A program made the position numbers and the translations under genes. The notes beneath the pieces were generated by a model. It was not told the origin of the DNA. It made no database searches and saw only the letters and a program-made list of their open reading frames with translations. From contig NW_004454166.1 in NCBI RefSeq assembly GCF_000283155.1, positions 4,717,994 through 4,781,993 of the forward strand: a stretch of 64,000 nt of DNA, written 5' to 3'. This document shows, piece after piece, positions 49,560 to 61,293 of the stretch. Source of the stretch: Ceratotherium simum simum. Its lineage: Eukaryota; Chordata; Mammalia; Perissodactyla; Rhinocerotidae. Within the stretch, counting starts at the first letter, position 1; each line of letters starts with the position of its first letter.

Positions 49560-49770
49560 GAGATCAAATGATAGGAATTCTGGGATTTGCTTTAAAATTC
49601 TTTAGCAAAAATAAAAAGGAAGGGGTTGGATGAAGCAAATGTGGCAAAAATCTTGCTAAATATTAAATTTGAGTAATGAGTGTATTAAGGATTATTATGC
49701 TATTCTCTTTACTTTTGTTTATGCTTGACGTTTGTCATAATAAAAATACAATTTTTTCGTAATAAAAATA
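49560..49770 (+). repeat. L1 3'-end fragment
   Basis: tattctctttacttttgttt and gcttgacgtttgtcataata, with a terminal AATAAA (49739-49744). Confidence 0.5.
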
Positions 49771-49839
49771 GTTAAAATATTTGAATGTAATTTTCCATTG
49801 ACAAAGGCCTGAGAAATCTAGTTTTTCCCTCCTTCCTTT

Positions 49840-49940
49840 CACCTTTTACAGACGAGGAAAGAGAAGCTCAGAGAAGTGAAAAGATCGCCCAGGGTCACAC
49901 AGACCTGCTGACCCCAGTTCAGCATTCTTTAGGGTACATT
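49840..49940 (-). repeat. MIR SINE fragment, minus
   Basis: ttacagacgaggaaagagaa, gctcagagaagtgaaaagat and cagggtcacacagacctgct. Confidence 0.65.
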
Positions 49941-50164
49941 ATACTACGTGTTATTTTATTTTGTCATATTTGTAAGTAAAGGCATAGTTAGGGCTTTACT
50001 TTCATAAGCCAGATTTTGATAATCCTGCTTGTATACTATATGAAAGACACTACATATTAATAATTACAGAAAAAGTGATCAAGCTTACGAAATACATAGG
50101 TTATTTGCATGTTGATTTTAGAAGCGGTTTCATTCTTAAGAGACTTATATTCAATAATCGATAG

Positions 50165-50360
50165 ATGTGTTGTGGAAGGATTACTGAACAGGGAGTCATG
50201 CAGTCTTAGTTCTAGTCTAGATTCTGCAGGTAACTAGTTACATAACCTTCAGCAAGTTGCTTAATCTTTCTGGGTCTTTTTATTCACTTATAAAATGAAG
50301 GTGTTGAACTAAATGACCTCTCAAGTTCAATTTAGTTCTACTATTATGGGGTTCTATGAC
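50165..50360 (+). repeat. MIR SINE, plus
   Basis: gtcttagttctagtctagat, aacttagttac-like cores (taactagttacataacct) and caagttgcttaatctttctg. Confidence 0.55.
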
Positions 50361-50474
50361 TGATAATTTTTTCCATGGGGGAAAGTACAGTCATGAAAGG
50401 CATTTTAGGATATGTAGTGAAATTTTTTAAAGTTCTTCTGAATTTACAAAATGCTATCCGCTTATAAATAATGT

Positions 50475-50682
50475 GGGGTCTTTTCGGTTTTTTTGTTGTT
50501 GTTGCTGAGGAAGATTTGCCCTGAGCTAACATCCATGCCAATCTTCCTCTATTGTTTAGTATGTGGGCCGCCAGCACAGCATGGCTGCTAACAGAGCGGT
50601 GTAGGTCTGCGCCTGGGAACTGAACCTGGGCCGCTGCAGCGGAGTGTGCTGAACTTAACCACTAGGCAACCGGGGCTGGCCC
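50475..50682 (-). repeat. ERE-type SINE, minus
   Basis: Reversed tail (gctgaggaagatttgccctg), body, and reversed head (actaggcaaccggggctggc). Exact 10-bp target duplication taaataatgt at 50465-50474 and 50683-50692. Confidence 0.92.
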
Positions 50683-50692
50683 TAAATAATGT

Positions 50693-51175
50693 TTTAAAGT
50701 GTATATAGGCACCTCTACTTTATGGCCTTCTGGTCCCTGAACAGTAGTGGCAAATCAAGCTGTCTTAATGGGGGTTTCTTAATTTTAGCATTTTTGGGCT
50801 TCCTTCTGAACTCAGAGTTTCCTCACTGAAGTGACCAAACCACCCTTTGCTTATACTGAAAATCTCTTCCTTCTATATATTATTGTGATTGTTAGGTAAG
50901 TTTTGAAGAGACATAATTTCTTTTCTATAATCATTGGATGATTTTCTGTGTCTAATCATGCATCCATATAATCATCATTTTTTGCACCTCATAGATCAGC
51001 TGATTATTTCTGCTAACACCTCTGCTTGCAATGGATTGTAACAGTCACCCTGAGAGGAAGTGGATCAGAGGAGGTCATCGGGTACTCATAAATACTGGTT
51101 TGGGTCCTTGGAAGTCATATTTATGATAACCCGCTGTGGTATCCCAACCGTGCTGCCATGCATGTCCTGTCATAA
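50693..51175. other. Intron, no feature recognised
   Basis: No repeat or exon landmarks seen. Confidence 0.35.
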
Positions 51176-51179
51176 CAAC

Positions 51180-51320
51180 CGCAACAGCTGATGTTTACTA
51201 ACTGCTCCCTATGTGCCAGGCACAGTGCTCTCTTTTTTACATTTATTGTTTCATTTTCTCCTCTTGTCAAGGCTGTAATGAGGAAAGCTGTGGCTTAGAA
51301 ACATCGAGTAAGGTGTTTAA
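51180..51320 (-). repeat. MIR SINE fragment, minus
   Basis: gatgtttactaactgctccc and tatgtgccaggcacagtgct. Confidence 0.6.
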
Positions 51321-51329
51321 GAAGTTATA

Positions 51330-53250
51330 GTCATCATTATCATTGTTGGATGGGAGAATTTGGGGGTTTTTTACTTCAATTTTTGTACCTTTTGCATTGT
51401 TTGAATTCTTAAAATATATGTCATTTTTACAAAGTAATTATTTTTCTTTAAAAAAGGAAAGCATATCTGCCAAGATATTAACAGTGGTTAATTCTGAGGG
51501 TGGGAGTATAGATGACTGTTACTTTCTTTTGTGTGTTTATTGATTTGGAATTTGCCTAATATCACACATCTAGGAAGTAGCCAGTTGAGATTCAAATATA
51601 TAGCTATATGACTATAATACCCATCCTTTCGAAATAATATATTTGTCAAAAAGGTGCTGTATGTACACAGTACATAAAGGGCAGGAAAGGGCATTCACTG
51701 AAACAGAATGTCCCTCCTACCCCTGCCTCTGAGACAACCAGTTTCCTCCCAGAGTCATCACAGTTACCAGTTTCTTGGGAAATTTCTGGAGATATATTTT
51801 ACATAGTCAAGCATACAGGGATATATTCTTTTTCATACAAATGGAGCACTCCATAATACTGTTCTGTTTCTTAATTTTTTCTTTTCCTCATTTAACAAGA
51901 CATCCTGGAGATTGTTCCTTATTTATTCATACACCGTAGCAATGGCTGCATTATACAGATGACTTCGTTGCATGGATGGCCTGTGCTTTATTTAACCAGG
52001 CTTCTGTTGATGGATATTGAGGTTGTTTCCATTCTTTTACTATTTCAAACTAGTCTTGTACATAAAGCATTTCACACGTGAGAGCAGATCTGTAGGATAA
52101 ATGCCTATTCATGAAATGGCTATGTCAGTGGAAAGATGCATGAATAATTTTGATAGATATTGGTAAATTGTTCTCCCTAAAGGTTAAAGTAGTGTATGAG
52201 AGAGCCTGTCTTCCTCCATCCTTGCCAGCACAGTGTGTTATTAAACTTTCTGATTTTTGCTAATCTGATCATTAGATTGAAGTGCTCTCATGTTAATCTT
52301 AATTTATATTTCTCTTAAGTGAGTGAGGTTGAACATATTTTTATATGTTTAGGAGCCATTAGTGTTACCGCCCAAAAAGGGGTTTGTCTGCCCGCCGCAA
52401 GACATGCCAATAGTTAAGAGGCAAGGTGGTAGGAAAGAAAGGACTTTTTATTACAGCTTGCTAGCAAGGGGGAAGATGGCCGACTTATGTCTGAAAGAAC
52501 CATCTTAAGGGGTACAAAATCTTACAGTAGTTATATAGGCCAATGGGTTATAGGGGAGGGGGTTAGAGATGTTGACCTTCTGGTGTTACAGACTGGGAGT
52601 GCCACACCAGATCTCTCAGTTTTCATTGATGATGCTATCAGCGTAGACTCTCTGTTTGGGGGTCATCACGTTTCTGAGGAACTCAAAAGAACAAAGTTAT
52701 CATCTTATCGCAGCTGGGAGGTACATGCACAAGCAGGGGTCGTAAAATCTACAGAGCAGTTAGATCTCCTGGGGGGTGCATATCCAGCTGGGTTAGTTAG
52801 TCAGAGGTCATTCAAAGTTACAATAGGGTTTCTTTTCTACAACATGGCTTCCCTTATGTCAACCTTGTCTTAAGCCGGTATCATCAGTATTTCCTGTTTT
52901 GGGAACTATCTTTGTTTTTTGCCCTGCAAAATTTTGTTATTTTCATGTAGTTGGATTTATCAATCTCGTGGTTTCTGAGTTTTGTATCATTTTTCTTAGA
53001 AAAGACTTCCCACTCTAATATTTTTTTAATCTTCCAGGGTTTCTTCTAGTACTTTCATAGTTTCTTGTTTTATACTTAGATCTTTGCTTCATTCAGAATT
53101 CATTTTGGTGTAAAATGTGATGTAAGGATCTTTTTTTCCCAGATGGCAACCAAGTTGTCCCAACACTATTTAATAATTCATCCTTTCTGCAGTGACTTAA
53201 AGGGCCATCGTTATCATATACTAAATCTCTCCATTTGGAGGTATATTTGT
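51330..53250 (-). repeat. L1 LINE, minus, split by a solo LTR
   Basis: atatattctttttcatacaa, tgttgatggatattgaggtt, tgtttccattcttttactat and gaggttgaacatatttttat run up to 52362. The L1 resumes at 52884 (cagtatttcctgttttggga, gtagttggatttatcaatct). Confidence 0.7.
52363..52883 (-). repeat. Solo retroviral LTR inserted in an L1
   Basis: 521 nt bounded by short inverted ends TGTTACCG and CGGTATCA (reverse complement TGATACCG), with reversed AATAAA (TTTATT at about 52447). Probable 4-bp target duplication ttag/tcag with one change. The flanking L1 is continuous across it. The 128-residue open frame inside it is LTR sequence. Family not named; a 4-bp duplication suggests ERV1. Confidence 0.7.
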
Positions 53251-53645
53251 TATTTCACAAGCATTAACTATCACTAATCATGGGCTCAAACTTACGAATC
53301 TCACAGAATATTATTTGTAATACTTTTTCAGATAGAAGCAGGGAATTTTTTGGCACATGGGAAAGAAGAAAAGTGATCATGTATCCTTATAGCCCCCAGT
53401 TTGTGAGCCAGCGAACAAAACTCAGGAATTGGCACGGTCAGCAACACAAAGCTTCTGATTCCAGCTTCACCCTTGTTTTGTGCCCTTCAGAGAATAAAGG
53501 AACAGCCCTGGAGTAGAGAAGATAGCTTCACATGAGGAATATTCCACATCTTAGAATGAAGTTTCCTCCTGCTGCATATTATTGTCAGTTTAACTGTGCC
53601 TTGAATTACATTCCAACACTTAAAAAAAAAATCTTCCTGCTTCAG
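53251..53645. other. Intron before the IQ-motif exon
   Basis: No repeat recognised; ends in the acceptor tract at 53632-53645. Confidence 0.4.
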
Positions 53646-53858
53646 GTACACTCCCCTGGACTACGCTTTGCTTGGTGAGCGCCATGAAGTGATCCAGTTC
53701 ATGCTGGAGCACGGTGCCCTGTCCATCGCTGCTATACAAGACATCGCTGCCTTCAAGATCCAGGCCGTCTACAAAGGGTACAAGGTCAGAAAAGCTTTCC
53801 GAGACCGGAAGAATCTCCTCATGAAGCATGAACAGTTGAGAAAAGATGCTGCTGCCAA
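53646..53858 (+). CDS. INVS: INVS coding exon (human exon 12, inferred), ankyrin repeat 16 and IQ motif 1
   Basis: 213 nt; completes Arg524 (AG|G), then YTPLDYALLGERHEVIQFML (the last ankyrin repeat, 16), a short connector, and the first IQ motif (FKIQAVYKGYKVRKAF, about residues 555-584), a calmodulin-binding helix. It ends KDAAA plus two bases (AA) of Lys595, continuing into a basic region outside the window. The acceptor is cttcctgcttcag, with a good tract; the donor CCAA|gtaagt is strong. A run of G-triplets starts about 45 nt into the downstream intron and may support use of this donor. The frame is intact. Confidence 0.97.
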
Positions 53859-53902
53859 GTAAGTTTGATCTATAGAGACTGTGTTCTCACAACTCAGAAT
53901 CA

Positions 53903-53941
53903 GGGTGGAGGGGGCGGGGTGGTGGGAGTGGCGGGAGAGGG
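53903..53941 (+). promoter_or_regulatory. G-run cluster (G-quadruplex/splicing-enhancer motif)
   Basis: Six runs of three or more G within 39 nt, starting 45 nt after the donor of the exon at 53646-53858. Intronic G-runs close to a donor are known binding sites for hnRNP H/F that promote its use; the arrangement also fits the G-quadruplex rule. Function is inferred. Confidence 0.6.
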
Positions 53942-54335
53942 AACCAGGAGAGAATCTGAAATAATTTTGATCCCTGTACCCACATCACCTTCCTGCTTCT
54001 GCTCACCACTCCTTCGGAGGACTGGGGCCGCCATGAAGGGTGAAGACCTAATCTCTACTTGGTGGCTCTTCTTCTAGGTTGGTCCCTGGGGTTCCAGCTC
54101 AGGGATAAACCACTCCCCACCCACCTACAGCTAGGAGTTGGGGGTGGAGTGCTGCCTACAGTGAGGTACAAAGAGATAGCTAGTCTCCTCACCTTTCCTG
54201 CCTTTCCAAAGGAAACACGCCAATATCTAGCCTACTTCCACTAGACTAATCTATGTCTAGTTTCAGTTTGATTAAAGCAACCAACTTATAAATAACTTGC
54301 TCTCCCCCACCTATTCCTTAACAAATCTGTGCTGA
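53942..54335. other. Intron, no feature recognised
   Basis: G/C-richer than its surroundings, but no landmarks. Confidence 0.35.
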
Positions 54336-54490
54336 ATAAAATAATTTATTCAAGAAATATTGATTGAATTCTTGCTATACATACAAAACCCTGTGCTAGA
54401 ACCTATGGAGAAAATGGTGACTCAAAGCAAAGTCCTTGCTTCAAGGACCTCACACTTTTTTGGATAATGATACAAAATGTGCAAAATAGT
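54335..54490 (+). repeat. Ancient L2/MIR-class repeat
   Basis: tttattcaagaaatattgat and accctgtgctagaacctatg; same family as 21120-21400. Confidence 0.45.
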
Positions 54491-55390
54491 CATTTGTGCC
54501 TATTATTAATTATACATTGATTATTTTACCATAAATGATTGATTTTAGATTATGCTTTGGTTTCCCTTTTCTTTGATACCTGTGTTGGGTATTTTAAATA
54601 GCAGGAAAGTATTGCATTAGCAGGTATAGATACCAAAACCTCTGATGATAAAGATGCAGATGGCAGGCAGATTCTTGAGGGATAACTTCCTGGCTGTATC
54701 TTGAATGTTTGAAAATCTTCAAATTGTTCCGACTCTTGAATCCTTGCATATCTTGCCCACAAGGGGGAAGCATAAGTGTAATAAATAACTATTAAAAATA
54801 ATAGTAAAAGCCAGGATAAACGATTTTAGTGAGAAGTTAACTACCACTATGAATTGGAATGCCAACCATAATGTCAGCCTTTGGTAGACAAGACTGACAG
54901 AAACACGTCATTTTCTGTAACTCTAAAGCTGCCAAAACAGGTGGCATCCTAGGAAATATTATCTTGCACTGTTTTCTTAGTGATGCTCTCTTCTCTTCGC
55001 TTTTGCCAAGGAATCCAGTATTAACCTAAATCCTCTACATGTCTCTTTTTCTAGCCTTCTTATAAAAGTTCTCTGCATGTGAGTGACAACTGTAAGTAGG
55101 TAATACTTGTGACAAACTATCCTGAGTTGCAAGTAAATATTCTCTGCAAGGGATGGAATATTGTATTTCCTTCTACTGATGTTTCTATAAAGTCTAGTTT
55201 AATGTATGAGACTCTATTTTCAGAATTTGAAGTCATAACTACCTGAATATGAGGGGGCACTCTGCAGAGGCAACATGACTGACTTTGTATGTCCCCCAAA
55301 AGGAGTGTATTAATCCAAACACATTCCACTTTGTTATTGAGAGAGGGGACCCAGGAGTCCTCCTGGCCCCCAAACTCCCTTCCCAGTGGA
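54491..55390. other. Intron, no feature recognised
   Basis: No repeat or exon landmarks seen. Confidence 0.35.
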
Positions 55391-55394
55391 ATAG

Positions 55395-55545
55395 GAGCAT
55401 TATGGTTGAGTGGAAAGAAGACCTGGGTTCAAATCCAGCCTCTGATGTTTACTTACGATGAATTGAACACAGCATTTCTCTCTCTGGACCTCAGTTTCTC
55501 CATCTGTAAAACATGACAAATTAGACCAATTGATTCTAGGCACTC
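55395..55545 (+). repeat. MIR SINE, plus
   Basis: gaagacctgggttcaaatcc, agcctctgatgtttactta, gacctcagtttctccatctg and taaaacatgacaaattagac. Confidence 0.7.
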
Positions 55546-56685
55546 TCCAGTTCTGCAGAAACCCCCTTCTTCACTGTAAGTGATCTCAGCCTCTTCCTCC
55601 TCTCCTCTGCCTGTGGTCCTGCCCAGAGGCCATGTGCCTGGGGCAAGAGTTTGGACTGGCCCGCTGTTGAGTCGGTGTAGAGCTGGGAACTAAGAATCTA
55701 TTTATCAGAAGATCTCCTATATGGAGGAAGGGGGTTTCAAATAATGACATGCTTAAATCAAGTAGTGGTTTACATTTTTTCACCTGACATGGCCTTTTGT
55801 AACTCCCAGGCCAGAGGGTTTGAAAGGACAAGGGGATTTAGGGAACATCTAGCTCAACCCCCCTTTTCGTTGTTATCCTAATTAATTTCACTGTCGAGGA
55901 AGATAGATCCTCTTTGTTCTTGGTTATTAGTTTCTGAAGTTAAGTTTTAAAAACGCTTTTAAATGGGAGCTGTGCTTGCAGTGATTATATTTGAAATTGC
56001 CCAAAGTGAAAAATTATCATCTCCTTTACTTTTTCTCAATCACAGTCTTTCCTTTATTGGTGTCATTATCGGAAGTCAACAGTTTCTTACAGTTTAACCA
56101 TCACCTCCTATCGCCATTGTAGCATAGATCTCCAAGAGAAACATTTAAATGGAGAAGGAACTGATTTAATTTGTTTTAATTTTATATCTCAAATGTTATT
56201 TCCTAAAATCTGAGTCAGTGTTTAATTGTGTTTGGTTTTTGCTTTAAGGAGCAGAAATCAGAATGTTAAATTCAGTCCTTGCTGCTGCTGCCTCATTGAC
56301 TAAGGTGACGCAGGCACATCATTTGACCTCAGCGCACCCTTCCCAGTTATCACGTTAGGATGGCAGAAATCACCTGCCTTAAAGCGACGATGTGGAAGGT
56401 AGTTATTAAACTTAAAGTGATTTCAAATTTACTGATAGAGAAATTGAGAGAGAGAGAAGTTTTAGTCATATTTTCTAAGGCATGTTTTTAGAAAATTCTA
56501 TTCAAGAAATACCTATAATCCATCTAAAAGCACTTTATAACTCATTCTGCACCACCTATGTTGTTGCCAAAATGAACATTACTGTAATTTACCTGCCAAA
56601 GCACACGTGAATGCACACCAAAATAAGACTGTATTTATGTTGATCACCCTTCTTCCTTGAAGCTTCCTTTCTGCCAGGTTTTTAT
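55546..56685. other. Intron, no feature recognised
   Basis: No exon landmarks. The expected next INVS coding exon (continuing the AA of Lys595 into a basic Lys/Glu-rich stretch) is not here. Confidence 0.35.
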
Positions 56686-56689
56686 CTCT

Positions 56690-57330
56690 CTCTCTAATCT
56701 CAGGTCTCATCTAACTCTCTGACTCCTCCTTCTCACATCTTTTCAATTACACCATCTCCACATGGAGGTCAGCCCTGCGGGCTGGCTCCTTAGACTGCTC
56801 CTCACGCTGTCCTTTTTTCCACTGAAATGTAGCCACTCTTAAAACTTGAGTACTTCGTCTCTGTAGATAGCCCCTTCCTCTGTCTCACAGGCTGACCTCC
56901 TGGAACTCTAATCCCGTAGCATCGTTGCCTGCTGGGCATTTCCATTTTGCGGTCCTTTTGTCATTGCCAACACTCAGGTCATTGGACATTTCCATTTGCA
57001 TGTCCTGTTGTCACTGCCACTGCAGACTCACTGTGGGAAACCTACAGCTCATCGCCACAACCCATCTCTTCTCACCTCCGTATTTCTCTGCTAGTACTGC
57101 CACCACTGATTCTGTTCATTCCTCTCTTGAAATGTCCTTTTATGTCCTTTTGCTCTCATCCTTCTGTCCCACCCCTCTGTAGTGGCCATTATTCTTGAAT
57201 ACCAGCATGGTGCTACGTAAGGCCTTCAACATTTTCCCTCCACTTATATCTCCAAGTCTCGTTTCTCTCCACTGCTACCTCCCTCCCACACCCTCGCACT
57301 TGAGGTCTCAGCCATCCTGAACTTTCTTCA
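56690..57330 (-). repeat. Probable L2 LINE, minus
   Basis: C/T-rich stretch with L2-like order (caggtctcatctaactctct, tgacctcctggaactctaat). Two near-repeats of ggcatttccattttgcggtc / ggacatttccatttgcatg lie about 50 nt apart. Confidence 0.4.
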
Positions 57331-58435
57331 CTTCCTTACTTACCGTGCTTTCTGGAAGACTTGAGCTTCATTCTGGCTAGCTATGAGACTGAATGTGTCT
57401 CTTAGAATTATCTAATCAAGTCCAGTTTGTGTCACCCAGTTCAAACGCTTGTGATGCTTAAGTCCTTTCTACAGGATGTTGTTCTGTGTTCTCAAAAAGT
57501 CAAGTGACAGGGAATTCTGTACCCCTCAAGGCAGCACGTTGCATTAGTGGACAGTTCTGTCTGGCAGTTCTTTTCTACCTTTTGGTCTTACAGCTACCCC
57601 TTGAAGTGAAGGAGAAAAATCTAAATCCTTTTCCATAAACCGACTTCCAGATAATTAAATTGCTGAAGACGCTCCCACTCCTACCCCAGGTCTCCTTTCC
57701 CTTATAATTGACCCTGTTGCCACTTGCTCCCCTGAACATCTTCAGTCTATCAACACCTCTCTCCGGGATTGACCCATAGGGCTGACTCTTCTGTTCATAC
57801 TGAGGTCTGGCCTGTGGAGAATTGTTTCCATGATTCTACTTCATGCTGTTCCACTTCTCTGAGCCTCAGTGTCCCCTCAGTAAAATGAAAAGATTTCTTA
57901 ACCCAGGATGGGCTTTGGGGCTCCATGAATGCCCTGAAACTGTATGCACCGTTTCATGTGTCATGAGCATTTGTGCATTTTAGGGGAGAGGATCTATTTT
58001 GGGGGAGAGGATAGATTTTTATCACATTCTCAAAGAAAGTCCATGAGTCACAGAGGGATAAAAAAACTGTTAAACTAAATGATATCTGAGGTCCTTTCCA
58101 GCTCTAACATTCTGTAAGTCAAAGGTCCTAAAACACATGACATTTGCTTATTCCCTTGATTCCCTTGAGAGGAAGTCAAAGACCAAATATTCCTAGGCCT
58201 GTTACTCAGCGACAATAAAGAGATAGAATCTGACAGACCCGCTACATACAATGCGATACCAACTGAAAAGGTTACAGCTAAGCCTTTTCTGTCTTGTGAG
58301 GTAATCACTTTCTTCTCACTGGAAATGTTCCAGCAGAAATTGAATTATCATCTCTCTAAGATAATATATAAGTAATTTTAAAAATCATATAAAAAGCTAG
58401 TCTCTAAAATCTCTTCTGAGTTAGAGTCTGTGAGA
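57331..58435. other. Intron, small relics only
   Basis: MIR-like core at 57850-57895 (ctgagcctcagtgtcccctc). Otherwise no landmarks. Confidence 0.35.
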
Positions 58436-58439
58436 GCTA

Positions 58440-58770
58440 GGTGGCAAGTTTTTGCTCATGCTGTTCCCTCAACCTGAAATAACCTTCTCTCCCTCCTTTC
58501 TCATTTTGACATTCTTTCTTGTAGCCTTTTTCCTCTTCCAGTTTATTTAGTGACTGCATCCCATGTCCTCCCATAGCTCTGTGTAGATACCTCTGTATTA
58601 GCACTCATCGCATCTAGAACTCACTGTTGCAGAAATGTATGGGTCTGATTCCCCACTAGACTGTCAGTTCCTTGAGAGCAGGGCTTGTGTGATATATCTC
58701 CGTATCTCCAGTGCCTTAGAGTGCTTGATATATAGTAAGCATTTAGTAATAAATGTTCAATAATTGCCCC
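58440..58770 (-). repeat. L2 LINE 3' end, minus
   Basis: ctcatgctgttccctcaacc, agactgtcagttccttgaga, gcagggcttgtgtgatatat, then agtgccttagagtgcttgat and agtaagcatttagtaataaa. Confidence 0.65.
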
Positions 58771-59099
58771 TGCCATGGATCTAAGGCCTTAGAGAAGTTC
58801 ATCATTCTAGGCCTTAGTCTTCTCCTCTGTCAAATGAAGTGCGGAACCAGATACTCTGTTAGGTCTCCTTCAGTTCCAATCCTGTGAGTCTCTATAAGTG
58901 TTCCACTTTAACTTGTTTGCCTCACGCAGGCAGCAAACACATTTACACACCATTTATCCTAACAACGCACACTGGCGCTTATATATTTGTGCATTAGGTT
59001 TTCCAACTCCCTCCATATGAGCAAGTTACCATTTGACAGGTTTATGATTTTAAAAAGAAATGTTAGAGCAAAGTGGTTCACCACTGCATATGCTTGAAC

Positions 59100-59285
59100 A
59101 TGAGACCCCACTGTGTGCTTCCACAGAGAGTTGGATTTGCCCAGTTTTGACAGGGAGAAATTGATTCTATCAGACACTACAGAAATAAGCAGGCTCTTTC
59201 CCATTCCATGAGTATTCAAGTTTCCATTGCCATGAATATAGGACCTAAGAGAGGTTTGAGAGATGTAATTGGCTTCCACAGCTTT
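59100..59285 (-). repeat. Left arm of an unidentified inverted repeat
   Basis: Its reverse complement matches 59975-60160 along about 180 nt (shared: tctcttaggtcct, ggcaatggaaacttgaatac, agtgtctgatagaat, aaaactgggcaaat, ctgtggaagc/tttgtggaagc). The best-matching blocks are nearly identical. Confidence 0.8.
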
Positions 59286-59309
59286 ATCTGAACAGCTTTA
59301 CCTCTATAT

Positions 59310-59510
59310 AAAAGTAATGATTACTTCTACTTATATAGTACTTTCCACCTTACCAAGTTCTTATACATAATGCTTTTAATCCGTACAATAACCCAATAAA
59401 GTAGACAGGGCAACTATCCTTAATCTCATTTCATAGATAGGGAGAATAACACACAGAGGTTAACTTGGCTGAAATCACACAGCCGGGAAGGGAGAAAGTT
59501 GGCACAGGAA
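59310..59510 (-). repeat. MIR SINE, minus, in the loop of the inverted repeat
   Basis: tttaatccgtacaataaccc, gatagggagaataacacaca and gaaatcacacagccgggaag. Confidence 0.65.
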
Positions 59511-59974
59511 TCTCAGTCCTACCCTAAGCCGGGGTTCCTACCATTGCTGGGTTCAGGGGAATCATCCCACCAGCCACACCTATGCTAGCGGCTGTCTGCA
59601 GACACTAGCCCCATCTGAGAGGCCAGCATGGCTATCTATTTTCTGGTTTATACATATAAGTGTAACTGTTGGTGGCAGAACCAGGCCCCAAGTCAGCTTT
59701 TCTCCTAACCCACTGCTTATTCAATTGTGCCAGTGTTGCTTCCAGTGATTGTTAAGAGTGGTGCCAAGCCACCATCATCAATTCTACAACAGAGTTCAAT
59801 ACAATCTTCCCCTTACTCTCAAAGCTAACAGAGCAGAGCATACCAATATCCTCCTAAGTACCAGAGAAAGTTAAGAAAATGAGTTGGCCCCCAGCCTGCA
59901 CCAGGCCTATGAATAAGAATGGCATTAGGGCAAAGCCCAGTTAAATCAGTGCAAGCTAACTAGGCCTCCCTCTT
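59511..59974. other. Loop of the inverted repeat, unclassified
   Basis: No repeat or exon landmarks seen. Confidence 0.35.
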
Positions 59975-60160
59975 CTGTGGAAACCATTTTAATCAAATCT
60001 CTCAAGTCTCTCTTAGGTCCTGTATTCAGGCAATGGAAACTTGAATACTCGTGGGATGAGAAAGAGCCCACTTGTTTCTGCAGTGTCTGATAGAATTAAT
60101 TTCTTCTTGTTAAAACTGGGCAAATACAACTCTTTGTGGAAGCCACATAGTGGGGTAGAA
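59975..60160 (+). repeat. Right arm of an unidentified inverted repeat
   Basis: Matches the reverse complement of 59100-59285. Both arms start on the inner side, so the copies are head-to-head with about 690 nt between them. Confidence 0.8.
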
Positions 60161-61165
60161 AAAAAATCAACTTCCACAACTCAAACTTTCCAGGCCCAGA
60201 GGTGGATCTGTGCCATATTGTGCAAACGGACATATCCAGTCCTGAGATGCTGAAGCCATTGGACGTTCAAGTCATTTAAGTTATTGCCCTTGATCTGGTT
60301 CTCTGCACATCAAGCAATCTTTTGATCCCTTAGTTTCTCAGTGGCCCTTTTTTGCAAAGTCATCTAGGCTAGTAATTTGTAGAAATCTCCCATCCTTGGG
60401 TCTTAGATCTGGTTTTGAAACAGATTTGCAGCAACAACATGTCCCTTAAATCTTTTCTTCCATGGGTGAAACAGCCTCAGTTCCTTCAGCCCATCACCTG
60501 GAGACCCCCTTCACCCTGTGGAGCACAGGACCGGAAGCAGATGTTGTCAAGGATCTGATCCTCAGTTGACTTTCTCACCCTCTTATACTCTGAGCCTCTG
60601 GGGAACCGCAAAAATTGCTCTAGAAAAGACAGTGCAAACCAGACTAATTGGCAGCCCATCAAAAGCTGTTGCTGGGCCAATTTCCCTTAAGATAATAAAA
60701 AAAGTAGAGGAAAATGTGGGACTATTTTATACATTACGGTTCTGCTGTGTTAATAAATGTCATGCTAAAATGTTACTTGCTGTGTCATGAATGGGATTTT
60801 TTTTTCTCTTTAATTTTTCATATAAACTAGAATAACATTGGTTCTTTTTCTGGTATTTATTTCTTAAGCTTTACAAAAATAGGTCAAGTTATAACATAGC
60901 CTACCATGAAGATTAAAGGTCTTTGACATCCTGTATGAATTAGTTGGAGGAAAAAAAAAACCCATAAATTTCAGGACAATTATTGAGTCTGAGAATTTAG
61001 GACTGAAAGCTACACTAGAAACTAGTTTGAAGTGCTGTTAATGGTTACTTTGATGTGACATTACCATTTTCTTCATATGACCCAATTCAGTTTTTAAATG
61101 ATGGAAGAAGATTAAGTGAAATTTTAAAAAACGACTCTGTCATCGATATGAATTTTACAGGGAGT
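60161..61165. other. Intron, no feature recognised
   Basis: No landmarks beyond faint DNA-transposon-like texture at 60410-60520 (cccttaaatcttttcttcca). Confidence 0.3.
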
Positions 61166-61290
61166 GGTACAGCAGCTGAGTTCTACCTCAGCAGCCTTGG
61201 GTAAGTCACTTATCTCTCTGCCTCAGTTTCTTCAGCTACCAAACAAGAGTGTCACCCTCAGTAAACTGAGGTTCCTTCAAGCTCTTAGAC
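61165..61290 (+). repeat. MIR SINE fragment, plus
   Basis: cagccttgggtaagtcactt and tctgcctcagtttcttcagc. Confidence 0.55.
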
Positions 61291-61293
61291 TAT

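Noticed and set aside
52487..52873. 128-codon open frame on +
   Set aside because: Lies wholly within the solo LTR, antisense to it; no coding homology.
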